A stretch of DNA of 55,540 nucleotides from Desulfobacterales bacterium. GTDB taxonomy: Bacteria > Desulfobacterota > UBA8473. The first letter of the stretch is position 1. Every line of letters starts with the position of its first letter. The DNA lies in contig JACQWO010000007.1 in the NCBI GenBank assembly GCA_016209225.1, positions 1 through 55,540 of the forward strand, read 5' to 3'. A program made the translations under genes and the position numbers. The notes below the pieces were generated by a model. The model had not been told where the DNA came from. It saw nothing but the letters and a program-made list of their open reading frames with translations, and made no database searches. Positions 16,382-24,444 of this stretch are shown here, piece after piece.

Positions 16382-17186
16382 GAAGAAGTTCCTTATCCAC
16401 TTCCTGAATACGAGAGATCATAGCCTCTTCCAGGCTGGAAAAATGCGAGCGAATCTCTGACGGGGTGGCTGTATCCAGAAGCTGTGATTGGTGCATCAAG
16501 CCCAGATGGTCACATTTTTCACCCTCGTCCAGGTATGACGTGGAAACGAGGATGGTCATCCCATCATGGCGCATCTGAGTCAGGATATCCCAGAATTCCT
16601 GCCGGGATACGGGGTCTACGCCGTTAGTTGGTTCGTCAAGGATGAGTACCTGGGGTTCGTGGATAAGGACACAGGCAAGTCCCAGCTTCTGTTTCATACC
16701 GCCGGAAAGATTGCCTGCCGGTCGGTTGGCAAAGGAGAGAAGGTTTGAAAATGCTAGATAACGTGCCTTCCTTTTCTTTCTTTCCGCTCCAAAAATGCCA
16801 AAAATATCCATAAAAAAATCGATGTTCTCTTCGACGGTAAGGTCCTGATACAGACCGAAACGCTGTGGCATATAGCCTATCAGGGACTTAACCCGCCTCT
16901 TTTCGTTTACCACATCCAGTCCATCGATGAAAATACTTCCTGAAGACGGCTTGATCATCGTTGCCACCATCCTGAGGAGGGTCGATTTGCCTGCACCATC
17001 TGATCCAACAAGACCGAATATATTCCCCTTCCCTACCGTGAATGATACCTGGTGGACTGCCTCTGTCTGACCGAAGCTCATCGAAACATTATCTACCTTA
17101 ATAAACGGCATCTGTTCGCTGTGATTATTTCGCTCAGGAGAGGCAGATGGAAGGGTATGAGAAATATGCTTATCGTAACCAGGCAT
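16362..17186 (-). CDS. ABC transporter ATP-binding protein
   Basis: 274 residues. Walker A GSDGAGKST, signature LSGGMKQKLGLA, Walker B VLILDEPTNGVDP. In RbbA-type systems two ATPase modules are fused; here they are separate neighbouring genes. About 25 N-terminal residues precede the ABC fold (which begins near MPFIKVDNVSMSFG), so the true start may be that internal Met. It overlaps the HlyD gene by 17 bases, showing tight coupling. Confidence 0.9.
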   Translation of the reverse strand: MPGYDKHISHTLPSASPERNNHSEQMPFIKVDNVSMSFGQTEAVHQVSFTVGKGNIFGLVGSDGAGKSTLLRMVATMIKPSSGSIFIDGLDVVNEKRRVKSLIGYMPQRFGLYQDLTVEENIDFFMDIFGIFGAERKKRKARYLAFSNLLSFANRPAGNLSGGMKQKLGLACVLIHEPQVLILDEPTNGVDPVSRQEFWDILTQMRHDGMTILVSTSYLDEGEKCDHLGLMHQSQLLDTATPSEIRSHFSSLEEAMISRIQEVDKELLHDNFKL

Positions 17187-18336
17187 CGGCTGGCATTCCT
17201 GACTTTAATTCGAGGTGGGGGTTCGGGATAGAAACCTTGACCAGGTAAACAAGCTTGACCCTCTCCTTCTTGGTCTGGATGATTTTGGGCGTGAATTCAC
17301 CTTCGGGAGAGATAAAAGAAATACGCCCTGTATAGACCTTATCGGGAAAGGTATCTATCCTTACCTCTACCTTCCGGCCTGGTTTGACCTTGCCGATTTC
17401 AGTCTCATCCACGAATATTTTCAGGTCCACCCTTGAAAGGTCGGAAAGGGTCAGAACCTCACGGCCCGGTGTAACCACTTCCCCTGTCTCCACATTGCGG
17501 CTGGTAATGATCCCGGAGAAAGGCGCCTTCAATTGCGTATATTGCATCTGGATTTCTGTTTGATTGAGGGCTGCCTTAGCCGCTTGAACCTGAGACCGGG
17601 CAGCCTCAACATCCTTCTTTGTAGCCTCTATCTTTATTAAGCTGCTCTGTGCCTGTTTAACAATGGCATCACCTTCGGAAAGTCTGGCCTTTGCTGTCTG
17701 AATGGTTTCCTTTCGGGCGCCTTCCTTAACCAAATCGTAGGATGCTTTGCTGACCTCATATTCCCTGGAAGCTATTTCATGCTTGAGTTTTGTAGCATCC
17801 CAATCCTTTTCTGAAACAATGCCTTCTTGATAAAGATTGTTATACCTTTCTCTGGTTTTTCTTGCGTCTTCCATTACGGCTTTTGCACTCAAAAATGCCT
17901 GGCGTGCCCGCTCTATATCCTGTGCCCTGTTACCCGCCAGCAACTCGTTTAGCTGCGAGCTCAAAGCCCTAACGCCTGCTTCTGCCCTGGCCAATTCTGC
18001 GGGCAGGGTCTTCTTATACACCTCTAACAGGGTTTCAAGCTGCTGTTGATTCTTTAAGGATTTATCGAGGTTTGCTTTTGCCTGTTCATAGCGGGATTGG
18101 TGCTCCGATCGATCCAGTTCTGCGAGGAGATGTCCCTCTGCCACAGACTGACCTTCGTTGACTGCAACATGGGACACTCTGCCACCCACCTGGAAAGCAA
18201 GATGTGCCTGCGTTGCCTCGATGGTTCCCGAGTAGTACAATTCACTACGCTGCGTCTTTCGCTGCCCAAGATAGACAAGCAGCCCCACACTAACAAAGAG
18301 GGCAACGAAAATGATAATGATGACTCGTTTTTTCAT
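17170..18336 (-). CDS. HlyD/YhiI-like membrane fusion protein
   Basis: 388 residues. N-terminal membrane anchor (VIIIIFVALFVSVGLLVYLG), split lipoyl halves (GRVSHVAVNEGQSVAEG and LKAPFSGIITSRNVETGEVV), and a long alpha-helical hairpin between them (about 75-255) with heptad character, then a beta-barrel. It should link the inner-membrane ABC exporter to an outer-membrane channel. First gene of the operon; no outer-membrane factor or dedicated regulator is adjacent. Confidence 0.9.
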   Translation of the reverse strand: MKKRVIIIIFVALFVSVGLLVYLGQRKTQRSELYYSGTIEATQAHLAFQVGGRVSHVAVNEGQSVAEGHLLAELDRSEHQSRYEQAKANLDKSLKNQQQLETLLEVYKKTLPAELARAEAGVRALSSQLNELLAGNRAQDIERARQAFLSAKAVMEDARKTRERYNNLYQEGIVSEKDWDATKLKHEIASREYEVSKASYDLVKEGARKETIQTAKARLSEGDAIVKQAQSSLIKIEATKKDVEAARSQVQAAKAALNQTEIQMQYTQLKAPFSGIITSRNVETGEVVTPGREVLTLSDLSRVDLKIFVDETEIGKVKPGRKVEVRIDTFPDKVYTGRISFISPEGEFTPKIIQTKKERVKLVYLVKVSIPNPHLELKSGMPADAWLR

Positions 18337-18346
18337 AAGCTATTCT

Positions 18347-18514
18347 TCAAAAGGGTATCGGCAAAGCTCGCCTGTCATTATCGGTCGCAGATGAATTGCG
18401 ATCAGGTGCACCACCCTGCCACAAGTCTTCCTGGCCTTTGGTTTCGATAATGAAAATCCGCTTGGCGGGTACCTTAACCAGAAAGTCCGGGTAGTAGTTG
18501 GAGATGTCGCCGCG
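18347..18514 (-). pseudogene. Restriction-endonuclease C-terminal fragment fused to the dinD relic
   Basis: The frame reads RRGDISNYYPDFLVKVPAKR then IFIIETKGQEDLWQ. The YPDFLV...IIETKG pattern is the C-terminal nuclease motif of type III/helicase-type restriction enzymes. It joins the dinD relic in a different frame, with no room for the rest of an enzyme of several hundred residues. Beyond ETKGQED the sequence does not look coding. A deletion appears to have removed everything between dinD and this tail. Confidence 0.6.
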
Positions 18515-18875
18515 TCTGGATCGCAAAGTATGTTTGACCATGCGCCAAGATCTCCTTGTTGGGATCGGCGTTCTGAATAACAAGGTAACAGGCGTAGCGA
18601 GAAAGCAACGTAACCTTGATTTCCCGGGTTGCACCACTCCCAATCTCGACCATTTTGCTGACGTCAGCAAAATGGTCATCAATACGATGCCCACTGTTAA
18701 AACACGCCAGCTTCGCCTTCTCGATCACGGCCTCGAAATTGCGGTATTGGGTATAGTCCAGCACCTCGGCCAGATCGCGGCTTTCCCAATACTCATTGCC
18801 CGCTTCATTGATCTTCCGGATCTGCTCGAAAGGTGACACATGCCCGCCGGTTGTCTTCCCTATTTCTTTCGCCAT
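18503..18875 (-). pseudogene. dinD: dinD N-terminal fragment
   Basis: About 124 residues from MAKEIGKTTGGHVSPFEQI, including EYWESRDLAEVLDYTQYRNF, GHRIDDHFADVSKMVEIGSG and LSRYACYLVIQNADP, ending at GQTYFAIQTRR. DinD proteins (SOS-inducible, RecA inhibitor in E. coli) run to about 275 residues, so the C-terminal half is gone and a restriction-enzyme tail follows. The start overlaps the methylase relic's stop (TAATG), showing it once belonged to an R-M operon. Confidence 0.8.
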
Positions 18876-19223
18876 TATTTCTTCCCTCCCACTGCCACAT
18901 CCACAATCGTCATGGTGTCGTTGCCGAAGATGTCCACCACCTTGACCGCCAGTTTGCGCCGCCCCGGCGGACATTCGTGGAAGACGCTGGTCAATTCCAG
19001 CTTGCGGTTTTTTTTGGTGCGGGCTTCGTCCAGCACGTTGGGGAACAAGCCCATCTCGAACTCAAAGCCAAATATTGCAGACCTCGCTCGTCTTGCCATT
19101 CCAGACCAGTTCCACCTCCCACTTGTCCTCAAACAACAGAAAGCGATACTTCTCCGGCAACAGCCTGTCCGCCTCAATAAAGCGTACGATCTCCTGCTGT
19201 TCCTGTTCAGTCAATCGTGGCAT
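18875..19223 (-). pseudogene. Type III-like adenine methyltransferase with internal deletion
   Basis: The ATG at 19223 has AAGGAG upstream and opens MPRLTEQEQQEIVRFIEADR, then KYRFLLFEDKWEVELVWNGK and TSEVCNI, an N-terminus seen in site-specific DNA methyltransferases of restriction operons. At about 19070 it jumps to FEMGLFPNVLDEARTKKNRK...VKVVDIFGNDTMTIVDVAVG in another frame, the C-terminus. Catalytic motifs are all missing. It is followed directly by the dinD relic. Confidence 0.7.
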
Positions 19224-19245
19224 AAAAATTATCTCCTTCGCGGTG

Positions 19246-19755
19246 TTAGGGTGCTACCTCTGATTTTGAACTAGCCGGTGCTGTCGTTGCCGGCAACAAC
19301 GATTGCGTGAGGCGGGCGAAGAAAGCGTCAAAGAAGGACACTACGGCACGGCGCCGTCTGGCATTTTGCGCCGCCAGGAAAGTGAAAACGACCTTCGGCA
19401 GACCAGCCTGATGGATTTCACACGCCGTCGACGGTGGAAAAAAATGAGAGCTACCGAGGCCTAAGGCTATACGTCGCCCGACCTCGGCCACCGTAAGCCC
19501 AGAAATAATCTCACCCAAGGCATTGCCTACGTCATCGACGGTGCGAAAAGTGGTCTTTTCAAGGACGCTTTGGAGTGCTTCCCACATCGAGTCCGGGTCA
19601 AGAAGAAAGCTCTCGATCATGGAAACGGGGAGCAACTCGATCAAAGCGTCTCCAGACCCTACGGCGGTGTCACGATCAAGGAGTGCCACGGCCTGTAAGT
19701 GACTTGAGAACTGCTGCAACACTTCCTCCATTATTTTGCACAACATGGTGCTCAC
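19246..19755 (-). CDS. Probable C-terminal fragment of an OLD-like ATPase/TOPRIM protein
   Basis: 169 residues, not firmly recognised. QAVALLDRDTAVGSGDALIE resembles a TOPRIM D-x-D strand, and LPVSMIESFLLDPDSMWEAL resembles the E-N/S-F-L-L-D segment that follows it in OLD-family ATP-dependent nucleases. No ATPase portion precedes it, and given the many broken genes around, it is probably the surviving tail of a larger defence gene. The C-terminus ends in low-complexity Ala/Thr/Ser. Start uncertain. Confidence 0.4.
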   Translation of the reverse strand: MSTMLCKIMEEVLQQFSSHLQAVALLDRDTAVGSGDALIELLPVSMIESFLLDPDSMWEALQSVLEKTTFRTVDDVGNALGEIISGLTVAEVGRRIALGLGSSHFFPPSTACEIHQAGLPKVVFTFLAAQNARRRRAVVSFFDAFFARLTQSLLPATTAPASSKSEVAP

Positions 19756-19788
19756 CGGCGTGGCACTGTTCTGCCACGTCCGACTTGG

Positions 19789-20085
19789 TTACGATTCATT
19801 TCTTTCAATCCAGTAATCTGGCCTTCTGTGCTGGTGTGCCACAGCGATTATGAAGACATGATTGCTTTCAACGGAATAGAGAAGCTTGTATGGAAACTTA
19901 TGAAGTATGCATTTCCTGACTTCACCCCGTTCAACTGACCATGCTTCTGGATATTCTGAAATCCTCTTAGCGGCCTTTCGGACTTCATCCCGGAACCGTT
20001 TACCAAGCCCTTGATATTCGATCTCATAATACTGGGTTGCATCATCGAGCTCTTGCCTGGCGTATTTTGAAAAAATAACCTTCAT
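19789..20085 (-). CDS. RelE/ParE-family toxin
   Basis: 98 residues: MKVIFSKYARQELDDATQYY, GLGKRFRDEVRKAAKRISEY, PYKLLYSVESNHVFIIAVAH, HQHRRPDYW. This is the ParE/RelE fold with the family's A..EL.DA..YYE opening and the basic C-terminal HxxRxPxYW. It either cleaves ribosome-bound mRNA (RelE) or blocks gyrase (ParE); sequence alone cannot decide. Its ATG overlaps the stop of the antitoxin gene, the normal operon order. Appears intact. Confidence 0.88.
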   Translation of the reverse strand: MKVIFSKYARQELDDATQYYEIEYQGLGKRFRDEVRKAAKRISEYPEAWSVERGEVRKCILHKFPYKLLYSVESNHVFIIAVAHQHRRPDYWIERNES

Positions 20086-20291
20086 TATTCTTCCTTGAAG
20101 ATTTCCTCCATAGGAATTCCTTTTAGCTTACCTGCTCGATACGCCCTAAGCCTCTTTTCCGCTTCTTCCGCCCATATCGCATCTATCAAGCTATCCGGCT
20201 CATCGAGGCTTTTTATGAGTCCTTCGACCACCATAAACCTTTCATCAGGTTTTAGTTTTAGTGCTTGTTCAAGTATTTCTTTGCTTCTCAT
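20085..20291 (-). CDS. Addiction-module antitoxin
   Basis: 68 residues from ATG 20291 (AGAGG 8 bases upstream; the GTG at 20300 is less well placed). MRSKEILEQALKLKPDERFM...LIKSLDEPD...IWAEEAEKRLRAYRAG is the pattern of small acidic antitoxins encoded just before ParE/RelE toxins (putative addiction-module component family). It should bind and inhibit the toxin encoded next. Intact. Confidence 0.82.
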   Translation of the reverse strand: MRSKEILEQALKLKPDERFMVVEGLIKSLDEPDSLIDAIWAEEAEKRLRAYRAGKLKGIPMEEIFKEE

Positions 20292-20449
20292 GAGATTCAC
20301 CTCTCAGTTTTTTCAAACAAGTTATTCTAAAGTTTCCGGATAACTCCACGCCCCACGGGAATCTTCAGGGCTCTATGCAATGACCATTCATACCTTGTCT
20401 TTGCACTCGCGGACTACCGGCTTCCCCGATTAAGAAAATTATTTCAATC

Positions 20450-20693
20450 TTACACGGCAGCCGCCAGGGAAATATTCTCAAGTGTGACATCGGGCAAATG
20501 GCCTTGCCCTAATATTTCGGTGGCATCGAGTATTTCGATTCCTACGAGCTTTTCATCCGGCCCGATGTTTAGTGCAATTTCCTCATTCAGTCTCACGGGA
20601 ACCATTGATGACGGCCTACTTTACCTCATCTTCGCTTACGCCGCGTTCCACACATTGCTCTTGGGCATGGTGTGTGAGTCTGATTGGTTTCAT
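20450..20693 (-). pseudogene. DUF4258 + DUF2283 pair, collapsed by deletion
   Basis: ATG 20693 opens MKPIRLTHHAQEQCVERGVS then EDEVK, the N-terminus of DUF4258 proteins (RNase-toxin-like), cut by a TAG at 20616-20618. From about 20590 another frame reads LNEEIALNIGPDEKLVGIEI then LDATEILGQGHLPDVTLENI, the C-terminus of DUF2283 proteins that normally follow DUF4258. The rest of both genes is missing. This was probably a small toxin-antitoxin-like pair. Confidence 0.55.
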
Positions 20694-20697
20694 GATT

Positions 20698-20926
20698 TCA
20701 TTCCTCTTGATTGTCCCGGCCTATGCGGGCACCAAAGCCACTGATTATTTCACTAATTAATTTAGCCATATCTTTTATTTTGGCTGGTCTCCCTGCTTTA
20801 CCTCTCGACAGCCTTAATTGAAACTGTTCCTCAAGAACATTGATAAATGCCGCATCCCCCAACCCTCTTGACCGCCCTGCTAATCGTCGAATAATGAACC
20901 CAGAGGTGATCCACTATCTCTTTCAT
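20698..20926 (-). pseudogene. IS200-like/REP-associated transposase C-terminal remnant
   Basis: From 20926 one frame reads MKEIVDHLWVHYSTISRAVK, the C-terminal helix-turn-helix of REP-associated tyrosine transposases. A shifted frame reads GLGDAAFINVLEEQFQLRLS then RGKAGRPAKIKD, matching the family's F...LE..L...L...K.GRP motif. It ends with a TGA at 20698-20700. The catalytic HUH and Tyr region is absent. Such transposases move REP palindromes, which matters given the palindromes nearby. Confidence 0.45.
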
Positions 20927-21028
20927 GAAGGGAACCTGGATATTCTATCCGAATAGGTTATGCGATGAATAACCTATATATCGTCAAGGGTAAGCGGTGC
21001 GTTTTTCAGCATCCGCTTGACCCACTGG

Positions 21029-21289
21029 TTAGCCCATTTCTTTGAGCATTCGTTCATATTCGTCATGAGTGCCGATCCAAACCCAAATGTAGTCTTCGCC
21101 ACCCTCAACGGCAAGTGCCCTGTGATTGATTCCAGCTCTAGCGGACCAAAACTTGCCAACCTTTTTGAAATGGAGGGAAGGATGCCAAGGGTTCGTTTTA
21201 AGCAGTTGGAAGTTCTGCTTTGATACCTTTTGAACAGATTCTGGAAGTTTCTCAAGGCATTTCCAGAAACGTTTTGTTGTCCGATGCAT
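21029..21289 (-). CDS. RelE/HigB-like toxin
   Basis: 86 residues: TTKRFWKCLEKLPESVQKVS, FHLKK-like VGKFWSARAGINHRALAVEG, GGEDYIWVWIGTHDEYERML. This matches small RelE-superfamily toxins with WSARxGxNYRALAV and the terminal W.GTHDEYE. It starts directly after the stop of the antitoxin gene (21290). Both members look intact, so the pair may be active. Confidence 0.75.
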   Translation of the reverse strand: MHRTTKRFWKCLEKLPESVQKVSKQNFQLLKTNPWHPSLHFKKVGKFWSARAGINHRALAVEGGEDYIWVWIGTHDEYERMLKEMG

Positions 21290-21490
21290 CTATAGTTCCT
21301 TGAGTTGTCCTTTACTTTTTTCATCAAGGGCTTCTTCGATTAGAAAGTCCAACTTTCCTGATTCCGAGTCCATCTCAATTTGTTCATCCCATTTCTGCCA
21401 GTCCTTTTCCGAAAACCACTGTCTCAACTGGACAAAGTCGTTTTCAGGAAGTTCTTCTATGGCTGTTTTAATTTCAGCTATTTTCAACAT
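21290..21490 (-). CDS. Small antitoxin partner
   Basis: 66 residues, acidic: MLKIAEIKTAIEELPENDFV, QLRQWFSEKDWQKWDEQIEM, LIEEALDEKSKGQLKEL. The I..AI..LP..D...LR.WF...D...WD.Q...D pattern is common to antitoxins encoded just before RelE-like toxins. AGGAGG lies upstream of the ATG. Intact. Confidence 0.75.
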   Translation of the reverse strand: MLKIAEIKTAIEELPENDFVQLRQWFSEKDWQKWDEQIEMDSESGKLDFLIEEALDEKSKGQLKEL

Positions 21491-21599
21491 TGAGACCTCC
21501 TTTCTGTTTCCTCAGTATTATATTCATACGGCTAACACCATAATATGTTATTGCAAGATATGCCCCAATTTCCCACCGAATGACGGTTATGCCATGGGG

Positions 21600-21770
21600 C
21601 TAAACATGAACAGGCTCGAAACGATGAATGCGCGACAACACATCAGAGAGGGCATCTTTGGCTTGCGCTGTATCGCAATCGGTCTGCAAGCCGATCCAGA
21701 AACCGTCGCTGGTACCGAAAAAGCCCCGCTTGCCTGCGACAATCTCTCCGATGTAAGAATATTGGAGAAT
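21600..21770 (-). pseudogene. HigA-like antitoxin remnant
   Basis: A frame without a proper start reads LILQYSYIGEIVAGKRG directly followed by FFGTSDGFWIGLQTDCD and ends in TAG at 21600. Whole HigA proteins have about 12-15 residues (the I-T-A-D-T-A-L-R-L-A helix) between EIV.GKRG and FGTS..FW, and a full helix-turn-helix before. Both stretches are missing while the ends remain. It overlaps the 3' end of the nucleotidyltransferase gene. Confidence 0.5.
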
Positions 21771-22123
21771 CAGTGGCTGTCCCCAATTTTTCCGTCTTCC
21801 GCAATGACGACCATCTGGCCCTCGCTCCGAGCGATTTCAATGATGGCGCTGGTTTCATCCTCGCGCCATTGCCGTTCACCGCAGGGTATCGGTTCGATGC
21901 GGTTATCTGTGTGCGCCGCAATACGCCAAAGAAGATCAATATCCTTACGGTCCCGCAGGTCATCGAACCGGGGAGAAATAACCAGGAGATCGATATCGCT
22001 CCATGTATCGGGTATTCCTTTGACTTGCGATCCGAAGACCACCCCGAAATTGATGGCCAGCCCTTGATCCTGCAAGGCCCGAAGGTAGTTCCTTACGCCT
22101 CTTACAACAGATTCTTCAACCAT
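21770..22123 (-). CDS. MNT-type nucleotidyltransferase
   Basis: 117 residues. GVVFGSQVKGIPDTWSDIDL is the nucleotidyltransferase motif GS-x9-D-x-D. In HEPN-MNT modules this protein is the antitoxin that AMPylates the HEPN ribonuclease. The gene overlaps the preceding HEPN remnant by 22 bases. The partner has lost its N-terminus, so the module is probably no longer functional. Confidence 0.75.
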   Translation of the reverse strand: MVEESVVRGVRNYLRALQDQGLAINFGVVFGSQVKGIPDTWSDIDLLVISPRFDDLRDRKDIDLLWRIAAHTDNRIEPIPCGERQWREDETSAIIEIARSEGQMVVIAEDGKIGDSH

Positions 22124-22293
22124 TGGAGGACATCCTCTGCGCGATTCATATACCGGATAGCTTCTTCTCTTGTTGGCGGCTTTGTTAACGTTTCGGGGTA
22201 TCGCCCTTCAATGTGGAATGGATTCATTTCAGCAAGTACGTCCGTCTGCTCCGAACTCGCGGCAACACCTGTCAAAACGATCAGGCGGTTCAA
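22102..22293 (-). pseudogene. HEPN-domain protein, C-terminal fragment
   Basis: About 63 residues: LNRLIVLTGVAASSEQTDVL, NPFHIEGRYPETLTKPPTRE, EEAIRYMNRAEDVLQWLK. This is the second half of a HEPN protein (usually 125-140 residues) ending in the usual ..A..VL.WL segment. A stop lies upstream in the same frame and no N-terminal half was found. It sits before the nucleotidyltransferase gene as in intact HEPN-MNT operons. Confidence 0.65.
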
Positions 22294-22374
22294 GTCAATA
22301 CAACTCGTTTGAGGTCATTTACAGTTAGATGTGTTTTATACGCTCTCATAGATCAACCTCCCAATCGGTCCAGG

Positions 22375-22404
22375 GTATATTGGGGACAGCTGTCCCCAAT
22401 ATAC
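22375..22404. repeat. Perfect 30-bp palindrome with GGGGACAG core
   Basis: GTATATTGGGGACAG followed by its exact reverse complement. No loop and no T-run, so it would form a 15-bp cruciform rather than a normal terminator. It lies between the HEPN-MNT remnant and the convergent end of the MCE operon. The GGGGACA core resembles a motif found three times between toxin-antitoxin modules at 31.8-33.4 kb. Confidence 0.6.
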
Positions 22405-22491
22405 TCAGTCAGTCGTGGCACAAATGTCTTCTTCTATTTACAGCCTTACAACCCACAGTCAGACGGCGGGGCAAAATGGAAAATATATCCT

Positions 22492-23379
22492 CTACTTTAC
22501 CGTTTTTCCCATAGCCCCCTGTATTCTTTTTATACTCTCCAAGTCTCTATCCGTTCTCTCCTTGATCCCTAATCTCTCATTGACCTTAAATGCCCTCTCA
22601 TAGAAACTCAACGCCTTATCCAACTCTCCCATACCCTCATAGACATGGCCGATATTATAAAGGTCTATACCAATCCCCGATGAGTATTCTATTTGCTTGT
22701 CGATCTCTAATGCCATATTGTAATGCTCAATAGCTGATTTTAACTCCCCCTTTGTCTCATAAACCATCCCTATATTACTCAGGTTGTTGGCCGCCCCCCT
22801 TGAGTTTTTTACCTCTTTATTTATATTAAGGGCTTTTTGATAAAACTCCAAAGCCCTATCCCGTTCCCCTGAGGAGTTATATGCAATGCCCAGATTATTC
22901 AGTCTGACAGCGGCCCCTTCCCTATCCCCGGCACCCTCATCAAGGAGCAGTGCCTCTTGGAATTTCTCTATAGCCCCTTTTACATCGCCCTTTTTCAGCA
23001 ATACATTGCCGATATTGTTCAGGCTAGCTGCCTTCCCCAATGGATCATGAATTTCATGGCTTATCTTTAATGCTTCTTCAAAATATTTCAGGGCATTGTC
23101 CAGCTCTTTTATAGAATAGTACACAGTACCGATATTGTTTAAATCTCTGGCAATCCCCTCTCTGTTATCTATGCTTTCATTGATCATTAAGGATATCTTA
23201 AAGCAGTCAAGGGCTTTTTGATAATCAGCCTTTGAGTAATACATAGAACCCTTCTGGCTGAGTTCCGAAGCCATAGTCTTCTTTTCAGGTAGAATCTTTG
23301 CACTACCACAGCCTACTAGAATAACAAGGATAAATAGAATAGAAAATCTTTGACTTTTTACGACTTCATCAATCTTCAT
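22492..23379 (-). CDS. TPR-repeat lipoprotein, last gene of the MCE operon
   Basis: 295 residues from ATG 23379. The signal peptide ends in a lipobox (FILVILVGCGSAK), so it should be lipid-anchored. About six tetratricopeptide repeats follow (for example DYQKALDCFKISLMINESID, ELDNALKYFEEALKISHEIH). It probably scaffolds the MCE complex or its partners. The first codons (MKIDEVVKSQ) coincide with a terminal sequence of the 53952-54104 repeat family, GACTTTTTACGACTTCATC on the plus strand. Confidence 0.82.
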   Translation of the reverse strand: MKIDEVVKSQRFSILFILVILVGCGSAKILPEKKTMASELSQKGSMYYSKADYQKALDCFKISLMINESIDNREGIARDLNNIGTVYYSIKELDNALKYFEEALKISHEIHDPLGKAASLNNIGNVLLKKGDVKGAIEKFQEALLLDEGAGDREGAAVRLNNLGIAYNSSGERDRALEFYQKALNINKEVKNSRGAANNLSNIGMVYETKGELKSAIEHYNMALEIDKQIEYSSGIGIDLYNIGHVYEGMGELDKALSFYERAFKVNERLGIKERTDRDLESIKRIQGAMGKTVK

Positions 23380-23397
23380 CTTTATTCCCCGCACCCC

Positions 23398-24411
23398 CTA
23401 CTTATAAGGCTGTTCCCTATTGTCAATACTTATACTTCCTCCCGGTTCCGGCTCTTTTATATTTCTGCTTATGGGCCAGGTCTTGTTCAAGGATTGAATA
23501 GCTTTATGTGCGTCTTCCATAGTTTCCTGGCCTGTCTTTACAATTACAGGAATATTAGAGGTTGACTTTTTGATGTCATTTACTATCCCGGAAATATCAG
23601 AGCTTGCTTTTTCAAAGTTTGTTGTAGTCTTTTTAACCAATGCAGTTGATTCTAATAGGTTATCGTACAACCCCCTTTCTTTAATTGCAGCACCCAGGTT
23701 TCCTTTCCCCTCTTTAATCTCACCGGTTATTGTTTCTAGATTGCCAAGGGTTTTCGTAAGACTCCTGGTACCCTCTATGATCTCGCTTGTGCTCTTATCA
23801 AGATTATGAGTAATCCTTACTGCATTGCCGGTTATTTGTCCTAGAGAATTATTGAGCTTCTGAGCAGTCTCTCTAAGGTTAATTGCTATCCCACCGGACT
23901 CTCTGTTAAATTTTTCTGTGATGGACTTTACGTTATCAAGGGCCTCTGTTAGCTTATCTATTGGGGATTTGAAATCTATCTCTTTAATTATATCGGTAAC
24001 CTCCCTGGTTTTCTCAGACTTTATCACCCCTCCTTCATACAGGGGTTGTTGCGACATAGCCCCAACAGAGATATCTATCACTTTACTCCCAATTATAGGG
24101 CCCGAAATCCTCGCTATAGAATCACCCCGAATTTTATCCCTATAAGTATCCAATATACTAAGGGTAATCTCTACCTTATTATCTTTGTTTAAGCGAATAT
24201 CTTTTACTCTTCCTATCTCTATCCCTGAAAGGACAACCTTTGACCCCAATTCAACACCGCCTGCACTATCGAAAATCGTAATAAAACTGTGTTTCTTCTC
24301 AAACCATCTCTGCCCTCGTCCAATAAAAACCAGGGCGACTACCAGCACAATAATGGAGAATAGTACGAATGCACCAACATATTTTTCGAAGTGTTTAACC
24401 CTAAAGTACAT
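23398..24411 (-). CDS. mlaD: MlaD/MCE-family lipid-transport protein
   Basis: 337 residues. One N-terminal membrane helix (YVGAFVLFSIIVLVVALVFI), then the MCE domain about 38-115 (ITIFDSAGGVELGSKVVLSG, EIGRVKDIRL), then a long helical tail rich in Asn/Thr/Lys resembling coiled coil (about 150-310). It should form a periplasmic ring carrying phospholipid between membranes with MlaE and MlaF. Follows the ATPase gene, which ends 33 bases upstream; a hairpin GTAACCGT-TC-ACGGTTAC (24426-24443) lies in the gap. Confidence 0.9.
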   Translation of the reverse strand: MYFRVKHFEKYVGAFVLFSIIVLVVALVFIGRGQRWFEKKHSFITIFDSAGGVELGSKVVLSGIEIGRVKDIRLNKDNKVEITLSILDTYRDKIRGDSIARISGPIIGSKVIDISVGAMSQQPLYEGGVIKSEKTREVTDIIKEIDFKSPIDKLTEALDNVKSITEKFNRESGGIAINLRETAQKLNNSLGQITGNAVRITHNLDKSTSEIIEGTRSLTKTLGNLETITGEIKEGKGNLGAAIKERGLYDNLLESTALVKKTTTNFEKASSDISGIVNDIKKSTSNIPVIVKTGQETMEDAHKAIQSLNKTWPISRNIKEPEPGGSISIDNREQPYK

Positions 24412-24444
24412 GACTAACCTCCCCTGTAACCGTTCACGGTTACC

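Noticed and set aside
18833-19274. Plus-strand ORFs over the methylase/dinD relics
   Set aside because: Antisense shadows; the minus strand carries recognisable protein families.
20484-20760. Plus-strand ORFs of 62-86 residues
   Set aside because: Minus strand here shows DUF4258/DUF2283 relics; the plus frames have no recognisable features.
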